Origin: a virus
DNA: 42,423 nucleotides
Virus record (IMG/VR): IMGVR_UViG_3300044971_000587
Span: 1 to 42,423 of that record
Reading direction: 5' to 3' (one strand)
Under the pieces are notes generated by a model, which was not told where the DNA came from, did no database searches, and worked only from the letters and a program-made list of their open reading frames with translations. Shown here piece by piece: positions 35,818 through 42,239 of the stretch; position 1 is the first letter of the stretch; each line of letters begins with the position of its first letter. The translations under genes were made by a program, and so were the position numbers.

Positions 35818-36840
35818 ATGGCTCATGATTTAGAATCACAAAATGGTGTAGCAAGTTTTGCATCATTCCGTGAACCTGCTTGGCATGGTTTAGGTACTGT
35901 GTTTACAGATGAAAAAACAACTAGCGAAATGCTAGAGACTGCTAACCTTAATAATTGGAATGTTCGTTTAGAGGAATTAGAAATTCCATCTGCGCTAACA
36001 TCTGATAAGAATTACCAATATGTAGTGCGTACAAACCCTACTGATAAATCTCAAACTGATGTTTTGGGAATTGTTGGTGAGCGTTATGTGCCATTGCAAA
36101 ATGAGGAACTATTCTCATTTGGTGATAACATTCTTGATGGCGGTGGACGTTGGGAGACTGCTGGCTCAATTCGTGGTGGTCGTGTAGTATTTGGCTCACT
36201 AGCATTAGAGCGTGAAACAATTCTTGACCCTAATGGTGTTGCAGATAAGGTAAAGACTTATTTGCTTATTAACACATCACACGATGGCTCAATCGCTATT
36301 CAAGCAAGCATAACACCTGTTCGTGTTGTGTGTGCTAATACTCTTAACCTTGCTCTTGGTGGCGTAGGTCGCAAAAAGAATAAGGGTATCAAGCAATCTT
36401 TCAAGATTCGCCACACGCAAACTGCCAATGGTAAGGTGCAAGTTGCTCGTGAGACTTTAGGTCTTGCTAATGCGTACATGGATGAATTTGATATCATGGC
36501 TAAGGCAATGATTGAAAAGACTGTTGATGCTAAAATGTTTAACGACATTATTCTTGCTGCTTATCCTAAGCCAGAAAAAGATGCTAAGGGTGCTGTTAAA
36601 AAATGGGAAAATAAAGTTGATACCATTAATGACATCTACACTGGCGAATTTAATGGCATGATTGCTGGTAGTGCGTGGGGTGCGTTCAATGCATTAACTG
36701 AGCGTCTTGATTGGTACCGTTCTGCTCGTGGTGGTAATAACGAAAGTTTATTAGCATCAGCAAGTGGTTTTGATCCATCAATCAATGCAGAAAAAAATCG
36801 TCTGCTAAAAGTTGTACAAAATGTTATGCAACTAGCATAA
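35818..36840 (+). CDS. DUF932 phage/plasmid protein (TIGR03299-like)
   Basis: 340 residues from ATG 35818 (GAAAGG upstream); the longer frame from 35782 crosses the -10 box. FREPAWHGLGTVFTDEKTTS at the start, VGERYVPLQNEELFSFGDNI, and RVVCANTLNLALGG are the characteristic blocks of the DUF932 family, widespread in phages and plasmids. The family has no settled biochemical function. A basic block (GVGRKKNKGIKQSFKIRHTQ) follows. An RNA hairpin and tRNA-Asp lie directly downstream. Confidence 0.88.
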   Translation: MAHDLESQNGVASFASFREPAWHGLGTVFTDEKTTSEMLETANLNNWNVRLEELEIPSALTSDKNYQYVVRTNPTDKSQTDVLGIVGERYVPLQNEELFSFGDNILDGGGRWETAGSIRGGRVVFGSLALERETILDPNGVADKVKTYLLINTSHDGSIAIQASITPVRVVCANTLNLALGGVGRKKNKGIKQSFKIRHTQTANGKVQVARETLGLANAYMDEFDIMAKAMIEKTVDAKMFNDIILAAYPKPEKDAKGAVKKWENKVDTINDIYTGEFNGMIAGSAWGAFNALTERLDWYRSARGGNNESLLASASGFDPSINAEKNRLLKVVQNVMQLA

Positions 36841-36847
36841 CAAAAAA

Positions 36848-36873
36848 TCCTGAGCATGATTTTAAACTGCTCA
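36848..36873 (+). ncRNA. Conserved 3-prime RNA hairpin, copy 4
   Basis: CCTGAGCATGATTTTAAACT then GCTCA: stem GAGCA (36852-36856) with TGCTC (36868-36872), 8 nt after the DUF932 stop and 8 nt before the tRNA. Confidence 0.65.
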
Positions 36874-36880
36874 CCTTCAA

Positions 36881-36954
36881 GGTCTGGTAGATCAATTGGT
36901 TAGATCGTTACCCTGTCACGGTAAAGGTTGCGGGTTCAAGTCCCGTCCAGATCG
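36881..36954 (+). tRNA. tRNA-Asp (GTC)
   Basis: A complete cloverleaf: acceptor stem GGTCTGG / CCAGATC, D-arm GATC...GATC, anticodon stem TTACC / GGTAA with loop CTGTCAC (anticodon GTC), T-arm GCGGG-TTCAAGT-CCCGT, discriminator G, CCA not encoded. It reads GAC/GAU codons and may support the Asp-rich early proteins. Confidence 0.95.
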
Positions 36955-36972
36955 CAAGCGGGGTCGGGTTTT

Positions 36973-37000
36973 ATAACAAAAATGTTATTTATTTTTTCTA
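36973..37000 (+). terminator. Terminator after the tRNA
   Basis: ATAACA-AAAA-TGTTAT followed by TTATTTTTT. Ends the DUF932/tRNA transcript. Confidence 0.7.
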
Positions 37001-37010
37001 TTAAGAATAC

Positions 37011-37039
37011 TTGTATTTTTCCCCATTTTTTGCTACAAT
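37011..37039 (+). promoter_or_regulatory. Leaderless-type promoter TTGTAT-17-TACAAT
   Basis: The TACAAT box lies exactly 6 nt before the ATG at 37046; no ribosome site is present. Confidence 0.6.
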
Positions 37040-37045
37040 TAATTT

Positions 37046-37207
37046 ATGACCACTACATACAAACCATACACAATAGATGAACTCGTAACTACTATCTATG
37101 AAGATAACCTATCGCACTTTGAATTTATGGAGGCAATGAACGCAGGGGACTGCGATTGCAACTTACATACCACATTAAATACAATTGTCAAATATTGGGG
37201 TGAGTAA
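37046..37207 (+). CDS. 53-residue acidic protein, unknown
   Basis: MTTTYKPYTIDELVTTIYED then a helix and CDCN. The layout (Y-T-I-x-E-L, then a D-C-x-C loop and HTTLNTIVKYWGE) resembles short actinophage early proteins. Leaderless start; TAATG overlap with the next gene. Confidence 0.6.
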   Translation: MTTTYKPYTIDELVTTIYEDNLSHFEFMEAMNAGDCDCNLHTTLNTIVKYWGE

Positions 37208-37362
37208 TGTCAAAACAAGTATGGCAATTTACTATCACTGATAATATGATAAAACATCTAGACATGAATGAACTTAGTTTATTTATTAACTCATTAGAGG
37301 ATAACATTCAAGAGATCTGTGGCAACTACGATGTAAAACCTTGGGAGATGTATGTGGAATAG
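37207..37362 (+). CDS. 51-residue protein, unknown
   Basis: MSKQVWQFTITDNMIKHLDM, then NELSLFINSLEDNIQEICGN. Mostly helical. It overlaps both neighbours (TAATG upstream, 11 nt downstream). Function unknown. Confidence 0.55.
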   Translation: MSKQVWQFTITDNMIKHLDMNELSLFINSLEDNIQEICGNYDVKPWEMYVE

Positions 37363-37591
37363 ATATGATTACTTATGTACTAACTGTGATGCTTTAATTG
37401 AGGTTACCGCCAAAGTTAAGCCTGCCCTGGATGCTGACTGTATCTGTGGCAATAGTGCTGTTATTAATATTGGAAATACTCCAGCCCATAAACCAGGAAG
37501 TTGGGTCAAGGCAAAGAAACTCAATAAGGTGACCAAAGTCACAAAGCCAGAAGTTGTAAAGATAGACACAAACCCTTATACTTTATATTAA
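37352..37591 (+). CDS. 79-residue zinc-ribbon protein
   Basis: CTNCD near residue 9-12 and CIC near 30-32 form a zinc-ribbon-like head (YDYLCTNCDALIEVTAKVKP), followed by a basic linker (WVKAKKLNKVTKVTKPEVVK). It may bind nucleic acid. GGGAG ribosome site within the previous gene. Function unknown. Confidence 0.62.
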   Translation: MWNRYDYLCTNCDALIEVTAKVKPALDADCICGNSAVINIGNTPAHKPGSWVKAKKLNKVTKVTKPEVVKIDTNPYTLY

Positions 37592-37614
37592 GAACCTACA
37601 GAAAGAGACCCTGA

Positions 37615-38136
37615 ATGCATACGCTACACTACTGGCTAGTAGAAGCAGAGGATAAAGAAAACGCAAGAGCCAATGTCACTGATAGATTAATTAATGATGA
37701 CGGACAAAGGTTTGTTGAATGGTCAGACTGGCATGTTGTTGGTGGTGGTCGTTGGAGCGATAGCCAATACAATGATTCATCTGACATGATTGTCTCATAT
37801 ACTGAGAAGCCTGCCTTGTTTGATAGTATAGTTGAAGATTGTAAAAAAGCAAGGATAAAAGAAATGCAAGACTGTATGTCTAAGATAGACACTGATAAAT
37901 TTATTAGTAATATGGTTGACTATATATCAAACAATGCCTCATTAGGGGAATTAAGGTTTGACATGAACTCATACTATATTAAGTCAGCAAGTAACCTAAT
38001 GGATGAACACTATACTCCTAACAGTTACTTTTACGATCTTATTGAGTATACCGCTAGCATGGAGTATATCCAAAGCGCTATTGACAATAAGAACCCTGCC
38101 ATGTTATTCTTAGTACCTATTGACTTCCACTTCTAA
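37615..38136 (+). CDS. 173-residue phage protein, unknown
   Basis: HTLHYWLVEAEDKENARANV, then FVEWSDWHVVGGGRWSDSQY, a pattern found in other actinophage early proteins. The C-terminal half is helical (DCKKARIKEMQDCMSKIDTD). The TACTGGCTAGTA string at 37630-37641 is inside this gene and coincidental. Function unknown. Ribosome site AGAAAGAGA. Confidence 0.62.
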   Translation: MHTLHYWLVEAEDKENARANVTDRLINDDGQRFVEWSDWHVVGGGRWSDSQYNDSSDMIVSYTEKPALFDSIVEDCKKARIKEMQDCMSKIDTDKFISNMVDYISNNASLGELRFDMNSYYIKSASNLMDEHYTPNSYFYDLIEYTASMEYIQSAIDNKNPAMLFLVPIDFHF

Positions 38137-38144
38137 GGAGACCC

Positions 38145-38603
38145 ATGAACGAACTTATAGAACTTACAGAGGAAGAGTGGTTTAACACCTTTAAGCCACT
38201 CCCAAACCTTATAGACCCTAATGCCTCGTTTAACGATGGGGAGCAAGGCTATATGTTTGAGACATATGGTAAAGAGTTAGACTTTGTCAAAGCCCAAGAT
38301 CCTAACAGGATATGGACTTATTGTGACGGAGACAATGGCGGCACCTATATATTTCAGGGTATGCGTATAGTTAATAGGATTGGGTACTTCGTAACTACCG
38401 TGCCCTTTAATGGTAGCAAGGACTATCAGATACAAATCAGTAGCGAAGATGTTTACGAATGCTCTAACTGTGGTGAGATCTGGGAAGATGAGATGGCCTC
38501 TCTACACTATGACAAATTTGAGGATTTGGAAAAATGCGCTGGTTGCGCTACAATAGAAGAAATCAAAGAGTTAGAAGAAATAGAAAACCACACACTCAAC
38601 TAA
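38145..38603 (+). CDS. 152-residue protein with C-terminal zinc ribbon
   Basis: MNELIELTEEEWFNTFKPLP start; central beta region (IWTYCDGDNGGTYIFQGMRI); then YECSNCGEIW and CAGC 22 residues later, a zinc ribbon. A common plan among phage early proteins of about this length. Ribosome site AAGGAGACCC. Function unknown. Confidence 0.65.
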   Translation: MNELIELTEEEWFNTFKPLPNLIDPNASFNDGEQGYMFETYGKELDFVKAQDPNRIWTYCDGDNGGTYIFQGMRIVNRIGYFVTTVPFNGSKDYQIQISSEDVYECSNCGEIWEDEMASLHYDKFEDLEKCAGCATIEEIKELEEIENHTLN

Positions 38604-38612
38604 GGAGACAGT

Positions 38613-38951
38613 ATGACCCAAATAAATAAAGATAGCCTAATATTAGCAGGTCGCTTTTCAGTAGATAGCGGTCAGGCTATGGTAGGCGACCCATGCTATC
38701 TTGATGACTGGGATACTAATAAAAATGAAGATTGGAACCTTGATGGCAAACAAAATCAATACTCTTATCATGGAGCAAGTGCAACTACTATTGCTAGCAA
38801 TTATGGCGAGTTAGGCAATGCCAATTCTGTAGTATTTAGCACAGGATATGGCGATGGTTTATATCCTGTATATGTAGTCCTTAACGGTGATGACAGGGTA
38901 TCTAAAGTAATCATTGACTTTGAAGGCGACCTAGATGAGGAGAATGACTAA
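38613..38951 (+). CDS. 112-residue conserved phage protein (DUF4241-like)
   Basis: FSVDSGQAMVGDPCYLDDWD is a strongly conserved phage sequence (D-S-G-x-x-x-x-GDP-C-Y); the C-terminal part (VVFSTGYGDGLYPVYVVLNG) has the GDG-x-Y-x-V feature of the DUF4241-like group. Function unknown. Ribosome site AAGGAGACAGT. TAATG overlap with the next gene. Confidence 0.72.
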   Translation: MTQINKDSLILAGRFSVDSGQAMVGDPCYLDDWDTNKNEDWNLDGKQNQYSYHGASATTIASNYGELGNANSVVFSTGYGDGLYPVYVVLNGDDRVSKVIIDFEGDLDEEND

Positions 38952-39106
38952 TGGCTACATGGGATGTTGAAATAATCTTTGAGCCAACAGGTGATTACAT
39001 GAATTTTGTGTATGAGACTGACAATCAAGACGAACAAGATATCTATCGTGAGATAGAAAACCAACTATCAATCGTACCAGTACTAACAGAAAAGGATCCA
39101 GAATAA
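38951..39106 (+). CDS. 51-residue acidic protein, unknown
   Basis: MATWDVEIIFEPTGDYMNFV, then a strongly acidic stretch (YETDNQDEQDIYREIENQLS). Coupled to both neighbours by TAATG overlaps. Function unknown. Confidence 0.55.
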   Translation: MATWDVEIIFEPTGDYMNFVYETDNQDEQDIYREIENQLSIVPVLTEKDPE

Positions 39107-39480
39107 TGGGAGCACGGATTAACTACGTATTCAAAGACAGCGAGTCAGGTCCTATGGTTGTCCTATACAGCCACTGGGGACAGACTGAATGGCAGCGGGA
39201 CCTAGCAATGGCCCTGCAGCATGCAAAGCCTAGATTAAGTGACGGCTCATATGGAACACGGATGATTATTAGTTATCTTATACAAGATAGCATTCTAGAA
39301 GAGACAGGGTTTGGCATCTATGCAATTACTAATGACGGATATGACCTAGGTGAGTTTACCGTCCTTGTTGACTTCACTACCAAGACTGTTACTGATAATG
39401 TATCTGTAGACTGGGATAAATTTATTCAGGCTTACATGCCTGTTGCTGCGATAGCGGGGGTAGGGGTCACCTCTCGCTGA
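39106..39480 (+). CDS. 124-residue conserved phage protein
   Basis: MGARINYVFKDSESGPMVVL followed by YSHWGQTEWQRDLAMALQHA; Y-S-H-W-G is typical of a phage protein group whose function is not known to me. Alpha/beta layout, ending in a small-residue tail (VAAIAGVGVTSR). It closes this operon at a strong terminator. Confidence 0.68.
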   Translation: MGARINYVFKDSESGPMVVLYSHWGQTEWQRDLAMALQHAKPRLSDGSYGTRMIISYLIQDSILEETGFGIYAITNDGYDLGEFTVLVDFTTKTVTDNVSVDWDKFIQAYMPVAAIAGVGVTSR

Positions 39481-39489
39481 TACAATAAG

Positions 39490-39533
39490 GAGGGCGTAAC
39501 TTTGTGGTGGGGTTGCGCCCTCTTTCTTTTTTT
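39490..39533 (+). terminator. Strong rho-independent terminator
   Basis: GAGGGCGTAAC (39490-39500) pairs over 11 positions (one G-T) with GTTGCGCCCTC (39512-39522), followed by TTTCTTTTTTT. Its right arm supplies TTGCGC, the -35 of the next promoter. Confidence 0.92.
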
Positions 39534-39541
39534 GATATAAT
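39513..39541 (+). promoter_or_regulatory. Promoter TTGCGC-17-TATAAT inside the terminator
   Basis: A full -10 box at 39536-39541 just after the terminator T-run, restarting transcription for the 39557 gene. Confidence 0.6.
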
Positions 39542-39556
39542 GACTTTGGGGGTATC

Positions 39557-39793
39557 GTGTATAAAATTAACCGCACTAAGTTAAAGACTAAAGAGGAAAA
39601 GGTAGCAGAGCGCATTACTGTTTTACTATCTGACTTTCATCTTGACTTAGAAAAAGTTGGATATTATATTGCTCGTGATACTCCTTATGTTATTTTTAGT
39701 CGTGCCATAGAAGTATTAGAAAGCGCACAGTTCCAAAAACCAATAGTAGATGAAGTTAGGGGCGGTACATATGACGACAGATTTTTCAAATAA
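39557..39793 (+). CDS. 78-residue helical protein, unknown
   Basis: GTG start with GGGGG four bases upstream. MYKINRTKLKTKEEKVAERI then a helix-rich body (LSDFHLDLEKVGYYIARDTP), ending in a basic/acidic mix. It overlaps the next gene by 23 nt. Similar short proteins occur beside replication genes in actinophages, but I do not recognise it. Confidence 0.58.
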   Translation: MYKINRTKLKTKEEKVAERITVLLSDFHLDLEKVGYYIARDTPYVIFSRAIEVLESAQFQKPIVDEVRGGTYDDRFFK

Positions 39794-40034
39794 GATAAGT
39801 ATCTTAGCAGAACTATGGATGAACTATCGTGATGATGATCATCTAGATGATTTTATAGAGTACAACGATCTAGGTTTGCCAATGGCTTATCTTTTAATGA
39901 ATGAGATTGTTTTGCCAAGCGATCAGTCAGAGATGTATATAAATGAAACCTTTGATTTATTATTGGCTGCTCTTACTGTTAAAGATACAGGGTTTGAAAG
40001 CCTTGATGAATTGCTAGGTAGCGCAGAAATGTAG
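39771..40034 (+). CDS. 87-residue acidic helical protein, unknown
   Basis: Start at ATG 39771 (MTTDFSNKISILAELWMNYR), supported by AGGGG upstream; the ATG at 39750 has none. Followed by a strongly acidic stretch (DDDHLDDFIEYNDLGLPMAY) and a helical end (TFDLLLAALTVKDTGFESLD). This is the layout of a small conserved actinophage early protein (LA-x-x-W-x-x-Y-R-D-D). Function unknown. Confidence 0.65.
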   Translation: MTTDFSNKISILAELWMNYRDDDHLDDFIEYNDLGLPMAYLLMNEIVLPSDQSEMYINETFDLLLAALTVKDTGFESLDELLGSAEM

Positions 40035-40534
40035 CGCTGGCGGGTCGGGTAATATTAGGACAAAGTGGACATCCCAAACCTTAAAATCTTATTACGATAG
40101 ATCATTTTTTTTCCCAGATCCATAGCCCGACTACCAAACCTCATTTACGAAAAAAACATTAAGAACCCAATTCAAAAAATCCCAGAAAGTTTGACAAACC
40201 TCCAAACCTTTATATCCTAAAAACCTATTACGAAGGTTTGAAATTTTTTCCAGATTCATAACAAACCTTTATATCTAACAAACCTTCCTATCAGGAATCT
40301 CTTGTCTCTTATACTAGTGATATGTTGTATATCTTTTTATCCCCGCCTTTTTGCAGCCCCGCCTTGCCGCTGAATTACAGTATTATTAAACATTATGGGG
40401 CGGGGAAATAAATTAAAGAATAATACAAACTTTTACCATAGTTATCAAACCTTTCTAGATTTTTTCCTGGTGTTTTATAACTTTTTGTTATATTTTCTGG
40501 GCATTTTTATGGGGGGTTTTTAGGCTATAAAGGT
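40035..40534. repeat. Non-coding region with CAAACC repeat array
   Basis: Half a kilobase without a credible gene. CAAACC occurs at 40075, 40135 and 40195 (exactly 60 bp apart), 40203, 40262, 40279 and 40446, and GGTTTG at 40235; two copies extend to CAAACCTTTATATC. CCCCGCC (40341, 40357) can pair with GGCGGGG (within 40397-40405). Candidate origin with iterons or a repressor-binding array. Confidence 0.55.
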
Positions 40535-40563
40535 TTGACAAACCATGGTTTTGGGTATATAAT
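40532..40563 (+). promoter_or_regulatory. Consensus promoter TTGACA-17-TATAAT under a GGTTTG/CAAACC dyad
   Basis: Both hexamers are perfect and the spacing is optimal, the strongest promoter in the window. GGTTTG-A-CAAACC (40532-40544) overlaps the -35 box, as an operator would. Three GGTTTG copies lie downstream at 40589, 40598 and 40613. No convincing gene starts here. Confidence 0.75.
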
Positions 40564-40727
40564 GCATACCAGATATGCGGGATAGAAAGGTTTGGGAGGT
40601 TTGGGATAGGGAGGTTTGGCCGCCAGGGGATTACGAAGCCCCCTATAAAAGCGCTCAATCACCCACTATGCTCCACTTTGCTCCACCAAGACCACATCTA
40701 AAAAATATCAGTAAGATTTATTTTGTA

Positions 40728-40756
40728 TTGACTAAGGAATTAACGAATGCTATACT
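40728..40756 (+). promoter_or_regulatory. Promoter TTGACT-17-TATACT
   Basis: Lies 20 nt before the DUF6065-like gene; the leader contains its AGGTGG ribosome site. Confidence 0.65.
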
Positions 40757-40775
40757 TGTATAGTTAGGTGGGTAA

Positions 40776-41498
40776 ATGTCAAAAAATATAAACTTTAGGG
40801 CTAGAAGTAAGACTGAGTTTGACGTACAACTTAAGCCATATCCTGCAGTAAAACAACTTCCTAAGTGGTTTACTAATTCTGAACCTTATGCAAATTTGCC
40901 TGGGTATCCACAAGATGGGAAACTTCATTTTAGAAACAGAACTGCCAACGCAACATACAAAAAATGTGTTCCATTATTAGATAGCATAAGTTCTGGATAC
41001 ATTATCCCTTTATGGACAGATGTTATGGTTGAACAAGGTAATGGGTATCCTGATATATATTGGAAGACTTTACAGGATGTTTTTACATTACATGGTCAGT
41101 CATCAAGGGAGATTCCAGCACCAATAGGATATGATCAGGTAGTATATAAATATCTTAATTGTTGGATACCACAAACCCCCAAAGGCTATTCATGTTTAAT
41201 AACTTCTCCATTTGGATACAACGATCTTGCATTTAAAGCAATTACAGCAGTTGTAGATACAGATAGTTCAACTCTTGAGTTGGTCTTTCCAATGTGGGTT
41301 AAAACTGGTTTTGAAGGCATCGTTGAAAAGGGCACTCCAATGGTACAAATTATTCCTTTTAAGCGAGATGATTGGGATTCTACTTTTGACTATTATGAAG
41401 ATGGTGAATACAATAATGTAATTCAAGAAAAAAACTTTAATAGCACAATGGTAGGTCATTACTTAAAAAACCATCACTCTAAGAAAAAATTTAAATAA
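40776..41498 (+). CDS. Conserved phage protein, DUF6065-like (paralogue B)
   Basis: 240 residues, homologous to the minus-strand 20022 gene through its whole length: FDVQLKPYPAVKQLPKWFTN, KKCVPLLDSISSGYIIPLWT, W-x-P-Q-TPKGYSCLITSPFG, VVDTD and KGTPMVQIIPFKRDDW. Paralogues in opposite modules suggest different partners. The conserved core looks like a beta-barrel/cupin-type fold, but no catalytic set is clear. Ribosome site AGGTGGG. Function unknown. Confidence 0.6.
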   Translation: MSKNINFRARSKTEFDVQLKPYPAVKQLPKWFTNSEPYANLPGYPQDGKLHFRNRTANATYKKCVPLLDSISSGYIIPLWTDVMVEQGNGYPDIYWKTLQDVFTLHGQSSREIPAPIGYDQVVYKYLNCWIPQTPKGYSCLITSPFGYNDLAFKAITAVVDTDSSTLELVFPMWVKTGFEGIVEKGTPMVQIIPFKRDDWDSTFDYYEDGEYNNVIQEKNFNSTMVGHYLKNHHSKKKFK

Positions 41499-41677
41499 TC
41501 GCAGGGTATCAAACCATCTCTCTGGCTCCATATTGTCCATATCAAACCAGTGTTATTGGACACATTGGTCAAACCTTTGTATCTGGGATATGGGGGATAT
41601 CTGGGATACATGGTTTGTTATTACACTAGGGGTATTACGATACTCTTTACATTCCCGCCGATTTATGGAACAATAGG
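41499..41677. repeat. Spacer with CAAACC and ATCTGGGATA repeats
   Basis: CAAACC at 41510, 41543 and 41570, GGTTTG at 41612, and a direct repeat ATCTGGGATA (41581-41590 and 41599-41608). No gene seen. Confidence 0.4.
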
Positions 41678-41680
41678 TTG

Positions 41681-42127
41681 ATGAGACATAAAACAGAGCC
41701 ATTCCATGGTACTCGTTCTGGGTATGACTGGCATAGGCGAGATATGAAAGAAGATCCCTGTCTGTCCTGCCAAGAGGCAGAAAGATCCTATTGGAAAAAC
41801 CAAAGAGTCATTCGTAAAGATAAAATAAATGCATTACGAAAAGAGTGGAGATTTCGCACACCTAATGCTCGTAGACATTTTCGTAGAAATAATACAGAAC
41901 CAGGAAATTACTCTGAAGCACAAGTAATTGCAGTATATGGTAATAATTGCCATATATGTCAAACCTCTATAGACTTATCCGCTCCAAGAAAAGTAGGTCA
42001 AATTGGATGGGAAAAAGGTTTGCACATAGACCATGTTTATCCTTTATCTAGGGGTGGTTTGGATACCTTAGAAAATGTTAGGCCTTCTCACGGTAAGTGT
42101 AATGTTATTAAGTGGGCTACTATTTAA
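41681..42127 (+). CDS. HNH endonuclease
   Basis: 148 residues from ATG 41681 (a TTG lies one codon upstream). A first Cys pair (CLSC near 27-30) and a basic helix (RKDKINALRKEWRFRTPNAR) precede the HNH core: NCHIC, then LHIDHVYPLSRGG with the DH dyad, LENVRPSHGKCN as the N and second zinc part. It would nick or cut DNA with a metal ion. It may be a homing enzyme or serve packaging or recombination. The start lies 6 nt after a weak -10 (AACAAT). Confidence 0.88.
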   Translation: MRHKTEPFHGTRSGYDWHRRDMKEDPCLSCQEAERSYWKNQRVIRKDKINALRKEWRFRTPNARRHFRRNNTEPGNYSEAQVIAVYGNNCHICQTSIDLSAPRKVGQIGWEKGLHIDHVYPLSRGGLDTLENVRPSHGKCNVIKWATI

Positions 42128-42159
42128 CTTCCCCGCAGATTTAGGATACTCACCGTTAG

Positions 42160-42174
42160 TGCCCTTTTAGGGCA
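42160..42174 (+). repeat. Small hairpin after HNH gene
   Basis: TGCCC-TTTTA-GGGCA, 33 nt after the stop codon and without a T-run. May be a weak 3-prime stem. Confidence 0.35.
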
Positions 42175-42204
42175 TAAGAAGGTTTGATAGTTCTATTTTG
42201 CGCC

Positions 42205-42233
42205 TTGCCTTTACCGCCAAACTTTGATACAAT
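42205..42233 (+). promoter_or_regulatory. Leaderless-type promoter TTGCCT-17-TACAAT
   Basis: TACAAT (42228-42233) lies exactly 6 nt before the ATG at 42240. Confidence 0.6.
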
Positions 42234-42239
42234 AAGTAT

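Noticed and set aside
37630-37641. TACTGGCTAGTA inside the 37615 gene
   Set aside because: Same string as the operator-like repeat, but it encodes YWLV in a supported gene and has no promoter near.
40575-40763. 62-codon frame after the consensus promoter
   Set aside because: The sequence VWEVWDREVW is a translation of GGTTTGG repeats, and the frame runs through the promoter of the next gene. No ribosome site.
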